From assembly GCA_004352715.1 (NCBI GenBank), contig SCFE01000086.1, positions 233,715 through 297,714 of the forward strand: 64,000 bases of DNA, given 5' to 3'. Position 1 is the stretch's first letter. Each line of letters starts with the position of its first letter. Position numbers and translations under genes: made by a program. This DNA is from Hofstenia miamia. Its lineage: Eukaryota; Xenacoelomorpha; Acoela. Shown in pieces: positions 33,719 to 45,634 of the stretch. The notes under the pieces were generated by a model. It was given only the letters and a program-made list of their open reading frames with translations, was not told where the DNA came from and made no database searches.

Positions 33719-34380
33719 AAATAAATTTCCAAAATTTAATGAAACATTTCGTTTTTTCGCATACTTGATAAAATTTAAAATACAAAGATATTGGCGTTAA
33801 TTCTGCAAATGATTTTGATTTACAAACAAAATTGAATTAACTTAAATAAATCACGCAGTTTTGGTTAATTAAAGTGCGGAAAAGTGTCAACAAGAATTTC
33901 ATAAATTCAACCAACATTTACAACTTAAGAAAACAATAGAACTGTACAAATTTTCTAAACAATAAATAAGGCAGAAGACATAGCTGTTGCAGTTATTTGT
34001 TATCAGAATTCTCTAGTTCGGATCGATATCGTTGTTCACTTGAATTGCTTTTCAGTTCACGAAGCCTCTGTATTTCATTTTTCATATAATCTAAAGGATC
34101 ATCTGGACGTTCATAAACAACTTTGGACATTAAATTCTAAAAACACCATTATAAATAATATCATAACTATTATAATTAAGGTCGGATTCTTAGGTAATTT
34201 ACCTAAAAATACTCTTTTCAAGAAAATTATCATCTTTCTGACATATTTAAGAAACAATTTGCATTTATATCAACATTTCATCAAATACACCGACCTGAAA
34301 GACATTCCCAGATGAATCTACCATTGGAAAGCGGTATGTACTAGAATAATGTTAAGATACATTAGAACATAGGAAATATA
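33719..34380. other. No recognisable gene
   Basis: AT-rich. A 91-codon open stretch at 34,040-34,315 shows no domain. Confidence 0.4.
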
Positions 34381-34387
34381 AAATGCA

Positions 34388-34460
34388 TGGGAAATTTATT
34401 TTTGCGAGTATTGATGAAACTACTGATGATGTTGGTGTAGCAGCCATGTTATTGCTGACA
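34388..34460 (+). pseudogene. hAT transposase fragment
   Basis: Encodes GKFIFASIDETTDDVGVAA, matching the first catalytic-acid block of hAT transposases (SxDETTD). Stops follow at once. Flanking sequence to about 35,260 may belong to the same element but carries no clear motif. Confidence 0.55.
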
Positions 34461-35027
34461 TAATTTATGTATCTCTCATTGCAAACGAAAAGAAGTCATT
34501 TTGATTTTTTTCACTCACAATTATGCATAATTTTCAATGCAGATTTTATTCATTTCAGAAATCTATCTATTGAAGAAATCAATTGAATTAAGAGCATAAT
34601 TTTCCATATTTTTATGCCATTTTTTTTCAGTTTCAACTACTCATGTTAATTTAGGTGTATAGACCAAAGGTTTGAGAAAATATGACGAACAGAAAAATAA
34701 GTGATAGATATTTTTGTTAATAACTTCTGTAAATCAGGTTTACCATTGGCAAGTCGAGGTTGAATTTCTAGCAACTTGGTATAAAGGGATAACACATAAA
34801 TGGTTTCGGATTCTGAAGGAAGCTTTGTGAATTGTATTGATAATGATCTCATTGGCTAAGGCGAAGCTGTTTCAACTGAAGATGAAATATAAAAAAGGAT
34901 CTACGAGTAAAAGGGACGCTCTAAAACATTGGCAATGGTAATAGCGCATCAACATAAGTGAATGAATTGAATTCAAGTGGAATTGGCTGTGAATTTACTA
35001 ATAAATCAAATCAGCATCGATGTTGGT

Positions 35028-35325
35028 CTAAGAAATGTAATTTTGATGTTGGACTGATAAGGGTTAACAACATATTGAAAACGTTTATATGAGTTTAAAA
35101 TAGTTAGTTACAGGCATTGAAAGAACTTTCAGAACTTTTCGAAGGAGCTCAACAAAGCACCTCTTAGCCGAAAATTCCCATACACAGAACGCCTCTTGGC
35201 TTTTGCTAACAAAGTATTCAACTGAGCGGCATCAAATTTTTTTTCTACACTAAATGAAGCATATAGAATCATATTTTTAAATAATTATATCAATTATATG
35301 GATTTTTATATGGGACGCTACATAG
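35028..35325. repeat. Segment duplicated at 35,485-35,782 across an N
   Basis: 298 nt repeated almost exactly at 35,485-35,782, with a (TA)n tract and a single N (35,484) between. Probably an unmerged assembly overlap. Confidence 0.85.
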
Positions 35326-35782
35326 CGTCCTGAATTTTAAATCGTGATGAATAGGATTGGCAAATCGTTGTAACTTAGAAACTGGTGGTAACTTAGAAAC
35401 TGGTTACTATTACCTTACTAGTAGCTTACATCTAACTTACTAGTAACCACTTATATATATACTATATATATATATATATATATNCTAAGAAATGTAATTT
35501 TGATGTTGGACTGATAAGGGTTAACAACATATTGAAAACGTTTATATGAGTTTAAAATAGTTAGTTACAGGCATTGAAAGAACTTTCAGAACTTTTCGAA
35601 GGAGCTCAACAAAGCACCTCTTAGCCGAAAATTCCCATACACAGAACGCCTCTTGGCTTTTGCTAACAAAGTATTCAACTGAGCGGCATCAAATTTTTTT
35701 TCTACACTAAATGAAGCATATAGAATCATATTTTTAAATAATTATATCAATTATATGGATTTTCATATGGGACGCTACATAG

Positions 35783-38047
35783 TGCCTCTTATAATTAAAT
35801 TTTTCAACCCTGAACTTTAAAATTGCACGTGCAATTTTGTAATTGAATTTTAAATAGATCAAAACTAATTTCCACGAATGAAAAAACATCATTTGAAAAT
35901 GAGCTATGCTGCTGATATAACACTCGCAGAAAGAAGGTTAGCTAGATCACTGGTATGGGCGACTTTCGCTGATGACGCTATCCAAACGTGCTCACAGCAT
36001 GGAAGGAAATCTAATGGCAGTCGATCTGCGTACATTACAGTCATCTACAAGTATCTTGTATCGTTTACGGAAAGCACACCTAGAAAAATCTATTGGACAA
36101 GGACTGTAACTCTCTAAAAACGCTGTGCACCACATTGGCAAGCATCCTGAAATAAGCCAAATACTATCATTTCAACTAAATCCATTAAATTGCAGTGCCA
36201 GCTTGATGGATTAATAAACTTTTCAATAGTGTTTGTCAACAAGGAATAGGACCCTACAAATCATATTAGTCACTTTATAATAAGAACTAGGACAAAATCC
36301 TGTAAGTAATTTAATTCGAAATGCAAAGTAAAATTTTGTCACATCTTATAGCAAAATTATTAATATCGTCAATATGATCAGGCAAGGCAAAATACTGCAT
36401 TATTATGAAACCATCAGATATGAGGTGATATTAAACAGAATTATAAATGAAAATAAATTCTATATCTCTTGCAAAGGAATTTTCTAGGGGATAGTTGCGG
36501 CGAAAATGGGCAGTTATAAATAGGAAACAGGTAATTGTAAAGAAAAACTCCAAGTTCATACATTCTTTTTATTTTAGGCTATAAAAAATATGAATATTTT
36601 TCTCGATTTTCCAAATAATAAAATATGCGGTTGATTGCAGAAAGTCAGATTGTTTTCGGAAAACAGATGTCATGTTGACGTAAATTCTGAACTCACGAAT
36701 ATGGTTATGCTTCTGCCAATAATGAGGATGCATTGATAATAATGCTGAACTGCTTTAGTTTTTTTACTTCGACTTTAATGTCTGGATGTGAAAAGCAGTT
36801 CACTCTGGTTGAATGGATGAGGAAGGGAGATAATCGTAATCATGAATCACTGAGCCAACACAGAGCAATTTCCACAGATGATTCGAACTTATTAGGAAAT
36901 CAATAAACCCAATCTGTTTCATCTGATGCAGTTCATACCCTCTCTATTCGGCACAATAATATACCAACAAACGACAATAATGGAATAGAAGTTGTTTGAT
37001 TTGCTGATGTAGACACAGGACAGCATGCAACTCCTTGGCAATGCAATGAAACCAGAAAGAAAGAGAGACATATTCCACAATTTCGGATATTTTCATAGTG
37101 GTGATAACCAACATGTGAATGCAATACATGTTCTTCTCCAGATGTGGTAAAATAATATTCACATAGGACGAAATTACCAGCAATTACGGAAGTAAACAGG
37201 AAATCAGAGAACAAATAGCATCAGATCATCTGGTCACTACATACCACATTGAAGCAGATAAAATGCGGCGATTAAGGACTCCTCCAAAAGTAAGTACTTC
37301 ATTAACAAACATTGATGTCATGATTTCCACTTTTTAATAAGTTGGAAAACTCATGCATACCATATACAATGAAGAGATTAATAGCTTTTGATATTGGTAA
37401 CAAGGAGGGAAATTTTCTATCCTTTGATTTACAGTATCTATCTACATCTGCTCATTGAGAGTTTTTAGAGTGAAATTTTGTCACTGTAAGAATAATGTTT
37501 TGGCATGAGCTTCAGAAGACAACTTGAACATCTTTGCGCTACAATAAAGCTGTTGATCGAACACTGTACGTTTTGGAAAAGTTGTCAGAAGCAACGGATA
37601 ATGAAAAACACATTTTCTTGGATGCGATGAACCAAGCAAACTTGGAGCACAAGGGACATTTAATACTTGCCTTGATATGCTTTCCAATAAAACACTGAAT
37701 CATATTTTCTTCTCTTTCTGACAGGACTAATTCTTTGACATGGAAATCAATGTATAGCAAAGTTACTGAAATAACAGGTAAGCTTGATAAACTTGTTGGT
37801 ATATCACCAAGAATGTTGTTGCAATGTCCGACGGCTATTTGAAATTAGATGGTCTGATTTTAAATTAAATATGGTAAAAACTGCTTGATTTTGTTGAAGG
37901 TTTTAATAAAGTATTTTGCTGCAACTATGCTGCAAGAACCAGAAGTAAAGGATTTTATGAGTTTTTAATAAATGAATTCAATTTGGAGTTAATGTCAATT
38001 TAGCAGACATTTTGTTCGTTTTCTCCAGATACTATAAACGCAGATAG
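35783..38047. other. No recognisable gene
   Basis: Several 60-90-codon open stretches on both strands (35,878-36,117; 36,933-37,214; 37,481-37,760) lack recognisable domains and consistent frames. They may be decayed DNA transposon, but I found no terminal repeats. Confidence 0.4.
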
Positions 38048-38126
38048 TCAGACTCTACTACTCTAGTTTAATTAATATCAACATCAATGGATTCATTGCC
38101 CACTCTTAAAAATATTAAGGTTCACT
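38048..38126. repeat. 79-nt segment repeated at 38,663-38,741
   Basis: Identical 79-nt blocks lie next to single Ns at 38,127 and 38,662. The 534 nt between them looks like a small contig placed inside a gap. Confidence 0.85.
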
Positions 38127-38741
38127 NTAAATTTTATTCCGATATTTTTATATCTTAACCACAAAAACTGATAACGAATTGCAACAAGAATATATTTTAT
38201 TAATAACATATCCCACCATACCAAGCATTTTCAAGCGAACGTAGCATCGGATTCTTATTAAAAGAAATCAGATCTATTGAAGTGTAAATGCCACGTAATC
38301 TCAATTTGGCACACAGATATTTGTTTTCTTACCAATATTTGGTCCTTCATGTTCTTTCGTTTTCACACAACTTGTAGATACATTTCTCCTTTGCATGAAA
38401 ATACAAAGTTTATCTACATCTTTAACACCACAGAAATTTAAATGAAAAAAAATTTTGGTGATCGATAAATGTCTATTCATCTTTATTATTCGAGCATCCT
38501 CCTAGATAGTGCTGCTAACATCTCAATTTTTCAACATTGCAAGAAAGGTTTTTTATAGAAGAAAAATTTTTATTGTCATTTTTAAAAAAAATTCATTTAA
38601 AATAGGGCAAATAGGTATATATCTTCACTTAGTTCATCATTTACAATATCATATAATGCAANTCAGACTCTACTACTCTAGTTTAATTAATATCAACATC
38701 AATGGATTCATTGCCCACTCTTAAAAATATTAAGGTTCACT

Positions 38742-40619
38742 ATTAGCATGCTGGTTTGCATGAAATGTTCATGACAAACATGAAATACATAGATCCCACA
38801 AAAACCAATGTGATGTTGAATGGTATTGCCCTGGTGTTTTTTCTATGGCTGATCATTCAGACAATGACTAAAAAAGACTACTAACAGATGAAAGACACAC
38901 CGAAATTTTAAAGGGTTCTTTCTTGTATTAAATATGTTTTGTTTTTTATTGAATTGTTTATGTTTTATTGAATTGTTGCACTTTACTGTAAAGTTTTAAA
39001 CAAATGAGTGTGAAACATGCACAACGGCCATCTCTAAAAAAAATCATGGTCATCAGACCCAAAAAAATGCTACATACATACAATAAACTTCTAGTATCTC
39101 GAACTGCATCCTGTAGGTAAAGAGACAATCTTGTTGAGTTAGGGCAGTTTTGAAAAGGCCCTGTCTCTCTCCTTATTAATACACTTCTGTCCAGTCAATG
39201 TAATGAAACTAATAAAATCGAAAAAACCTGGTTTTTATTGTAAGAAGCTGTATTGCTCACATCCTTACAGCAAACAATCTAACATTCACTGTAAAGTATA
39301 TGACAAAATAAATTGTTTCAACGAAGGGTATTCTTAGTTAATTTCAAACGCCTTGTACACGAAGATATTATTTTATTAACTGTCACCCTTTCGAAGAGAC
39401 TGACGTGTCTATTGTATTTTTATAAGCATCCTGTCTGTAAATAATTTTTTCCTTAAAGTAACTTTGTGTGCTTCTGTTCCTGTTTTTTTGTTTTCCCTTT
39501 TTATATTTCCTATGACAAGCTACTTGTTTCATCAATTTCTGTTTTTAATACGCTGTATTTTTTGTTGTGAAAATAGTTTGTAGATATTGTAATACAATTT
39601 TTTGTAAGGTTGAGGTGCACGTTGTATTTTTAGTACTGTGTTGAAAAGAACTGGTTGGCCTGAAAATATTTAATAATAATCGATGAAAGCATATGAATTT
39701 AAAAATTAAGTAAAATCTTAATATTTGGTGAAAGTTACCTCAAAGTATGTAGCTTTAGAACAATTAGACAGAGTAGAATTATTCGCTATGATGCATACTT
39801 ATTAAAATTACTGAAAGAAGTGTTCTTTTTCTTACTTTTCAAGTAACCTCTCTATGAACTATGTCGATAATTCACAATAATCTGGTGGGAAAATGAAAAT
39901 AAGCAAAAGGCTAAACAGCATTTGTGTACATGAAAAAAAGAAAAGTCGAGCCCTCATGCAGGCTAATCAGGAAGAAGAAGAGAAAGCAATTGAAAAAGAA
40001 GATATTACTTAGGAATGACATGCAAAATCCAAAAGAACATTGATATCTATAGTATGTAATCAATATTGGCAATTTCTGATATTTTAACTTTCAATGGATT
40101 CTGAAATAAAATATAAAATCTTTCTTAGTAGAAGCATACCATAGCCCTCTAATTTTTTATAAGTGTAGAGCAAAAGTTGCTTAACTGATTTCAGGAAGAT
40201 TTTCAGTGATTTATGTTATATCATGAGTTTAAGTGAATAAAAAAATTAAATTAGCTATGAAGTATTTGTACATGCACCAGCTACTTTTTTATAAAAAACT
40301 TTCGGAAAGTACATAGAGGCTCTGGAGAGCTTTCGTGGCCTGCTTAAACATTTGGTGTATCATTTTTGTTTATCCAGAAAATCTTAAAATAAAACATTTA
40401 GTTAACGTAATCATTTTCCATGGTAATGAACATGTTTTAAAAAATTCCACATATGCGTATCATATATGCTTACTTTAAGAAAATGTTTTGCCGGGACCCT
40501 ACCGCTTAATTAATTCAGATTGCTTATATAATGAATTGGGATTTTTCACATTGAGTGCGAGTTTGTTTTGTTGAAGAAAAAAAACCTCGTGATAATAGTC
40601 CTTAACAGGTAATTGTGCA
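38742..40619. other. No confident gene; one short charged ORF
   Basis: Mostly AT-rich filler. A 39-codon ORF at 39,893-40,012 encodes a Lys/Glu-rich peptide (EKKKSRALMQANQEEEEKAI) whose composition is unlike the flanks. It could be a stray exon or transposon piece; no family recognised. Confidence 0.35.
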
Positions 40620-40858
40620 ATTATAATAAATCTATTGGATTGACTTAGAATGGAAAAGACAATCAGATAAATCAGCAATGAATGTTTTAAGTAGTAAAGG
40701 TCCTAAGATGAATCCTTGTTTAACTCTAATGAATTTACTGTATCATTACTTAGTCCGTATTTATGCAGCTTACCAATTATTAAATTATGGGCCATGATGT
40801 CAAATGCTTTTGACAAGTCAAGGAACAAAATACCAACATTTGATGATTGGATTAGACC
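40620..40858 (-). pseudogene. LINE family F RT fragment, split by another LINE
   Basis: The minus-strand reading gives SNVGILFLDLSKAFDIMAHNL (motif A), then GKLHKYGLSND. The upstream part of the same RT, including YEFIKQLSAIDAIF, is found at 42,690-42,790 on the minus strand, beyond the inserted LINE. Both pieces have stops. Confidence 0.65.
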
Positions 40859-40859
40859 C

Positions 40860-42685
40860 TACGCGTTCCTAACCCTGATCGTATTTTTGACACCTCTGTT
40901 GTTCCTGTTCCGGTTAAACTGTCTGATCACTCATTTGTTCGCTTCAGCCTATCTGTCAATTCTATTACCCCATCTGCTTGTCCTGCCACTCCTGAATATG
41001 CTCGTTCTAACAGTGACTTTGTATCTCTAAATGCTGCTCTCTCTTCTTCATTAACCATTTTTAATGACTCTTTCTCTGCTGATGACTGGCACACTTTTTT
41101 TCACCAAGTTATTTCATCCTTTGTTCGTCGTTGTCGGAAAAAGCGTATTTCTCTCCCTTTCTATTTTCATCCCTTACTGTACACTCCTTAAATAAACTCG
41201 AATCTTTCAAACGCCGTTACAATCCTTCCGATTCATCGAAACTCTCTTCTCTTACAGAAGACGTCATCAACTTCATGGAACTCGACAAAATCTCTCTGTT
41301 GTCCAGCTTCTCATCTGGATCTCTTCAAGACTCTTATGCTTTCTTGTGTTCCTGCATTCCAAACCTGACCTCACCAGCTTGAATTGGAACCATCTTTCTG
41401 CTCACTCGGATCTGGAGAAAGCTGATCTCTTCAATGCCTATTTCTCCTCGAATTTTTCTGATCTTGTCTCTCTCTCTGTCCTAGTCCTCCTGCTACCTCC
41501 CCACTGATTCACCTATGTGACATCGTCTTCAACCATGATATTTCCCTCATGCTTAAGTCCTGCAAGTTGCCTGGTCTTTGCTATCCTGATGGCGTCCCAT
41601 CCTTTGTAATCCACGAAACATCCTCAACTCTTTCCATCCATTTAAAGCATCTCTTCTCCTACATTTGCTCCTCTAAACGTTTTCCGCCTCGCTGGAAAAA
41701 ATCTTGGATCTCTCCGCTGTTAAAATCCAATCAGCTTCACTCTTCTCAGGTCATTTCTTAACGTCCAATAGCTATTCTTTCTCGGCTGTCAATCATCTTT
41801 GAACGTCTTTTCTTTCATTATGTGTTCCCTAAACTTCGTCATCTCATCTCCGCTTATCAGCATGGTAACCTTCTGGGTCGTTCTACAATCACTAATTTGC
41901 TCACTTTGATTGGAAACTTTGGTAGTTCTTTTGCATCCAATATTACCTCTGATCTTGAGCTTTTGTCTACTTGGTCTTTTGTTAACCATCTTGATTTTAG
42001 CCCAACCAAGACATGCGGTATTTCCTTTTCTATATCTCCCCCTTCTGATCTTCCTTTTCCTGTAAACTTTTCCTCTCATCATACTAATCTTGGAGTTCAA
42101 CTTGCTGATAACTTAAATTGGTTGGGCTATTCTTCTCTATGCTTATACCTGTTGGTTGGCTTCCCGTTCCTTGTTCCACTATGAAACGTTTGCAGAAGCG
42201 TGCCTTCAAATGGATCTCTCCCTTGCCATACCAAGACGCCCTTCTCAAATTCTCCATTCTCCTGCTGTCACTCTACTTCCATGCTTGCGATCTCCTCCTG
42301 TTCAACTGACTGTTCACTCGCAAATTGGATCTTGATACTTTTGATTCCTTTAAATTCTCTAATTCCTGATGATGTTGTCAGTTTCTCAATTCGTCGTCCC
42401 AAGAAACATCACACCCTTCACTCATTTTTCAATAGTGCTTCTACTGCTGCTAATTACATCTTGACTCTCAACCCTCCAACGGCGATTGATTTATTTTCCC
42501 CGCCGCCGGGCTTCAAAGAAATCATTGATGCCTTTCCTCTTTGCTGAGCCCTTCTCCAACTTTGCCTACTTTTGAATCTGCTAATATTTCATCTCCTGCG
42601 ACTGTCCTCACTGCCGCAAAACTTGACTTGTTTTTATTTATATTGTAGTCTCAGCCTTCAGCGGCAAAATAAAGTCATTCATTAT
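40860..42685 (+). pseudogene. LINE family D copy, nested in LINE F
   Basis: Pyrimidine-rich plus-strand LINE. It opens with the end of an endonuclease (PVPVKLSDHSFVRFSLSV), then a linker and RT blocks: PPRWKKSWISPLLK, RPIAILSRLSIIFERLF, YQHGNLLGRSTITNLLTL, a thumb containing NLGVQLADNLNWLG, and a C-terminal connector. It ends AATAAAGTCATTCATTATTATT, a (TTA)n-type tail. Motif B and YADD are deleted. The composition differs clearly from its flanks. Jockey/I-like. Confidence 0.8.
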
Positions 42686-42689
42686 TATT

Positions 42690-42790
42690 ATTAAAATATA
42701 GCATCTATAGCAGAAAGTTGCTTAATAAATTCATATTGATGAGGACTTTTTAACAGTCATATAATACTCAAGATGGTTGATAGCTTCTAG
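42690..42790 (-). pseudogene. LINE family F fragment, distal part
   Basis: Minus-strand continuation of the RT interrupted at 40,858. It encodes LEAINHLEYYM and YEFIKQLSAIDAIF-like sequence (frames shifted). Confidence 0.45.
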
Positions 42791-43400
42791 AATCTCTTGG
42801 ATCCCTACTAGTATTACTGCTAATTCCATAGAAATACTTGGATTGACATTTCAAGAAAACTTAACATTCAAAGAACATGGAAAGAAATTAATACACAAAT
42901 TAAATCGATGCCTATATATAATAAGAGACAAGATAATAAACAACTATAGCAATGATGAGAAAAAGTATTTGAATCAATAATTTTAAGCAGAATTAGGTAT
43001 GGAAACTCAATATATTCGTGCGATCAAACATTAATTAAGAACCTACAAAAATTCCTAAACAGATGCAAGAGCTATAAATTTACAACTAAAGAATATGATT
43101 TAAGTGAAATAATATCAAATGAAGATGAGAAGCATATCAATCGCATTACAAAGAACATCAAACATTGACTATATCCATGTTTTATAAAAAGAAATTCTGA
43201 AAACTACTACTTAAGAAATCAAAGAAAATATAACATGCCCAAAATAAAGACAAGTCACTTCATGAAAACATTTGTTAATCGATGCCCATTCAATAAAAAG
43301 ATCTACTTTAAATAATACAGCATAAATGTATACTTATTATTTTGTATTTTAGTAGTTTTATTTTTAAACTACTTAATAAAGTTTACTTTACTTTAATTTA
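42791..43400 (+). pseudogene. LINE 3' fragment, another family
   Basis: Starts with NSIEILGLTFQENLTFKEH (RT thumb). It continues in broken frames to a 3' end TTAATAAAGTTTACTTTACTTTA. The RT catalytic part is absent. Confidence 0.65.
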
Positions 43401-44003
43401 CTAGAAGGTGGGCCAGAAATAACTATTTTTTAAACATTGTTACATATTAGACAAAGCAGATGCAATTTACGTAGGGGTACATATGGGTTAATGATAGAAA
43501 TTGTTTAGACATCGCATGGATCTACCTGCCAGCCTTCAATCAGAATTCAGAAGGAAAGTAAACGAAACGTGCGTCGTGTATTCTTCTGAAGAGTCCTTTA
43601 TTGTTGTCGATTTATTCAAGAACTTCTGTAACAGCTGCTTTAATATCATCAGCGTTTTGTAGTTTCTGTTAGCGAACTCTCCTTTTTATGATTACCTAGC
43701 AAGATTAGTCACATGAGGTGAAATCTGGGCTCATTCATGGCCATGAAATGCGGCTGAATTTGTCAACATATTACTCTGGAAAGTGTGTATGGAGTAGTAA
43801 GCTTGCTGCGCGTGAAGTGTGAGGAAGGGCACCATTTTGCTCCAAATCGCTGATTTCATAAATACGTAGTCTCTCTAAATCCGGTACAAGCTGGCCATTT
43901 TATCGCTATTAGTTAGTCTACATATTTCATACAGAGCAGTTAAATAGAAATACATATCAATGTATATTACTGATAAAAACGTAGTTACTTCTGGCCCACT
44001 CTG
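43401..44003 (-). mobile_element. Short mariner-type element, TA-flanked
   Basis: The left end has GTGGGCCAGAAATAACT and the right end, reversed, GTGGGCCAGAAGTAACT, with TA at 43,399-43,400 and 44,004-44,005. The minus-strand interior has GLFRRIHDARF, an end-of-transposase-like block. At 603 bp it is an internally deleted copy. Confidence 0.7.
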
Positions 44004-44005
44004 TA

Positions 44006-45085
44006 CCACCATTACCTCTAGCATTAGTAATAAACCCAAAAAAGACACTAAATAACAAATCTTGGAGTAAATAATTGTGAATTAGCTACGGAATGTCACA
44101 CAGCTACTAGGGATACGCAATATACAAGGACGAATCACATTAAAACCATTGCAGTTTTAGTCAAAACAAAACATAGTTTTTCTTGAAAACCTTGTGACGA
44201 GAAAATCCTTGTTAGCAAAGCATGATAAACAGTTTGCGAATTTTATCTCAATAAAAAATTATTTGTCAAGAACTAGTGGAAAGCATGGATTCTAATCCCG
44301 GATCCACAAAATCGATATAATCTTGAACATCACGGTGATTGCAAAGAAGTAGCGCATATAAACATGTGAATTTAGCACAACATTTATAGGCAATCAAAAG
44401 ACAATCAAGCGAATGAGTACAGACCGATAGTCCATCGTACAACTTGGGAAGCGTTTTTAAACAGCATAGTTCAAAGTTATTTACGCTATTATCGAACACT
44501 CAAAATAAAGTTATGCTTAAACAGAATATTTCATCTCTGCAATATAAAGATCTGCCAAATCTCTTGCATCTCGCGGGAGTCTCTGACATTATTAGTCAAT
44601 TTCCCGCTAAATAAATTAAAACTATACACCTAAATTATATCGTAATTTGTTTATTTATGTTTAAATATAATTATAGTAGCAGTTTTTTAAATTACACTTT
44701 CAGTCTCTGTTAAGTTTTATTTATACATACCTCTTACCCACAACCATTTGATGCTGGGTCTTCCCCATTTTATGTTTCGACTCTTGGTTTCTCTGATATA
44801 GGAATATTTAAATTTATTTGCATTGAAAAAACAGCGCAAACTTTCAAATACTACTATTTGTTTTTAAAATAATAGAAAGTAAATTAATAGGCCTAATGCA
44901 ATATTTTCGATAAAATGCAGAGTAATATGGGTTAAATATTTCAAACCAACTAAGTAAAAGTTCAAAATTATAAGAGTAAAATAATTCGCACTTAAACCAA
45001 CAAGCAAAATATATTCACCATAAAAAATAAGCTTAATTCGAAATACTCCTAATATTCATATGCCCTCACTAATAGAAAAAATATT
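44006..45085. other. No recognisable gene before the gap
   Basis: AT-rich. A 77-codon minus ORF at 44,266-44,499 has no domain. The last 117 nt (44,969-45,085) are repeated after the N run at 45,107-45,223. Confidence 0.45.
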
Positions 45086-45106
45086 NNNNNNNNNNNNNNN
45101 NNNNNN
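45086..45106. other. Assembly gap, 21 N, flanked by 117-nt duplicate
   Basis: 44,969-45,085 and 45,107-45,223 are identical, so the contigs probably overlap and the gap is artificial. Confidence 0.9.
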
Positions 45107-45247
45107 TATAAGAGTAAAATAATTCGCACTTAAACCAACAAGCAAAATATATTCACCATAAAAAATAAGCTTAATTCGAAATACTCCTAATATTCATATG
45201 CCCTCACTAATAGAAAAAATATTTTCAAAATGTGTTAATATTATTAC

Positions 45248-45361
45248 TTGCATTAAAAGAAAAATCTGATGTTCTTCCATATACTGCTTCGATTGTCGAT
45301 AAGGATTTTCATTGGGTTCAACGTAAAAATTAGCATGATCGTTGTCATTGGAAGTCGCCAT
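45248..45361 (-). CDS. Predicted first coding exon, adenylate kinase 8-like
   Basis: The minus-strand ATG at 45,361 has a strong context (ACAATGG). The exon encodes 38 residues ending SKQYMEEHQIFLLMQ, followed by a possible donor CAA|GTAATA in phase 0. The pattern QYxEExxIFxLMQ resembles the N-terminus of adenylate kinase 8, a cilium-linked nucleotide kinase. I see no P-loop or later exons in this window; they would lie to the left, beyond a join with duplicated ends and many transposons. The exon is head to head with the zinc-finger gene, about 270 bp from its first shared exon. Alternative: a chance ORF. Prediction only, from one short match. Confidence 0.45.
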
Positions 45362-45634
45362 TGTTACTAAGAAGTTTGCGTTGCTATTTACAAAATGGAT
45401 GATTCACAAAGGGCGTCGTTCACGTTTCAGAATTTCTCAAACATGTTAATAATTTTTTTGCTTAAATAGTAGGCTTCATTGAGCGTTTTGCAATGGGTTT
45501 TGCATTTTAATTTTCTTTAATTCTATAATTTATTTGTTATTGCAATGCATGCTTATTTTGCCTTACACTTTATTTGTTTTTGTTAATATTTTCTAAGTTT
45601 TTATTGCTGAATCTTTATTATAATTTTTTTTTAG
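45362..45634. promoter_or_regulatory. Putative bidirectional promoter interval
   Basis: Lies between the minus-strand AK8-like start and the first shared exon of the plus-strand gene. It contains a 24-codon uORF (45,395-45,469; start context AAAATGG) and the T-rich tract leading to the acceptor at 45,634. No TATA or initiator can be assigned with confidence. Confidence 0.35.

Noticed and set aside
36933-37760. Cluster of overlapping ORFs on the minus strand
   Set aside because: Several frames overlap equally well, none has a family motif, and the plus-strand reading is equally broken.
44266-44499. 77-codon Cys-rich minus-strand ORF
   Set aside because: Cysteine spacing fits no finger class I know, and there is no splice or promoter context.
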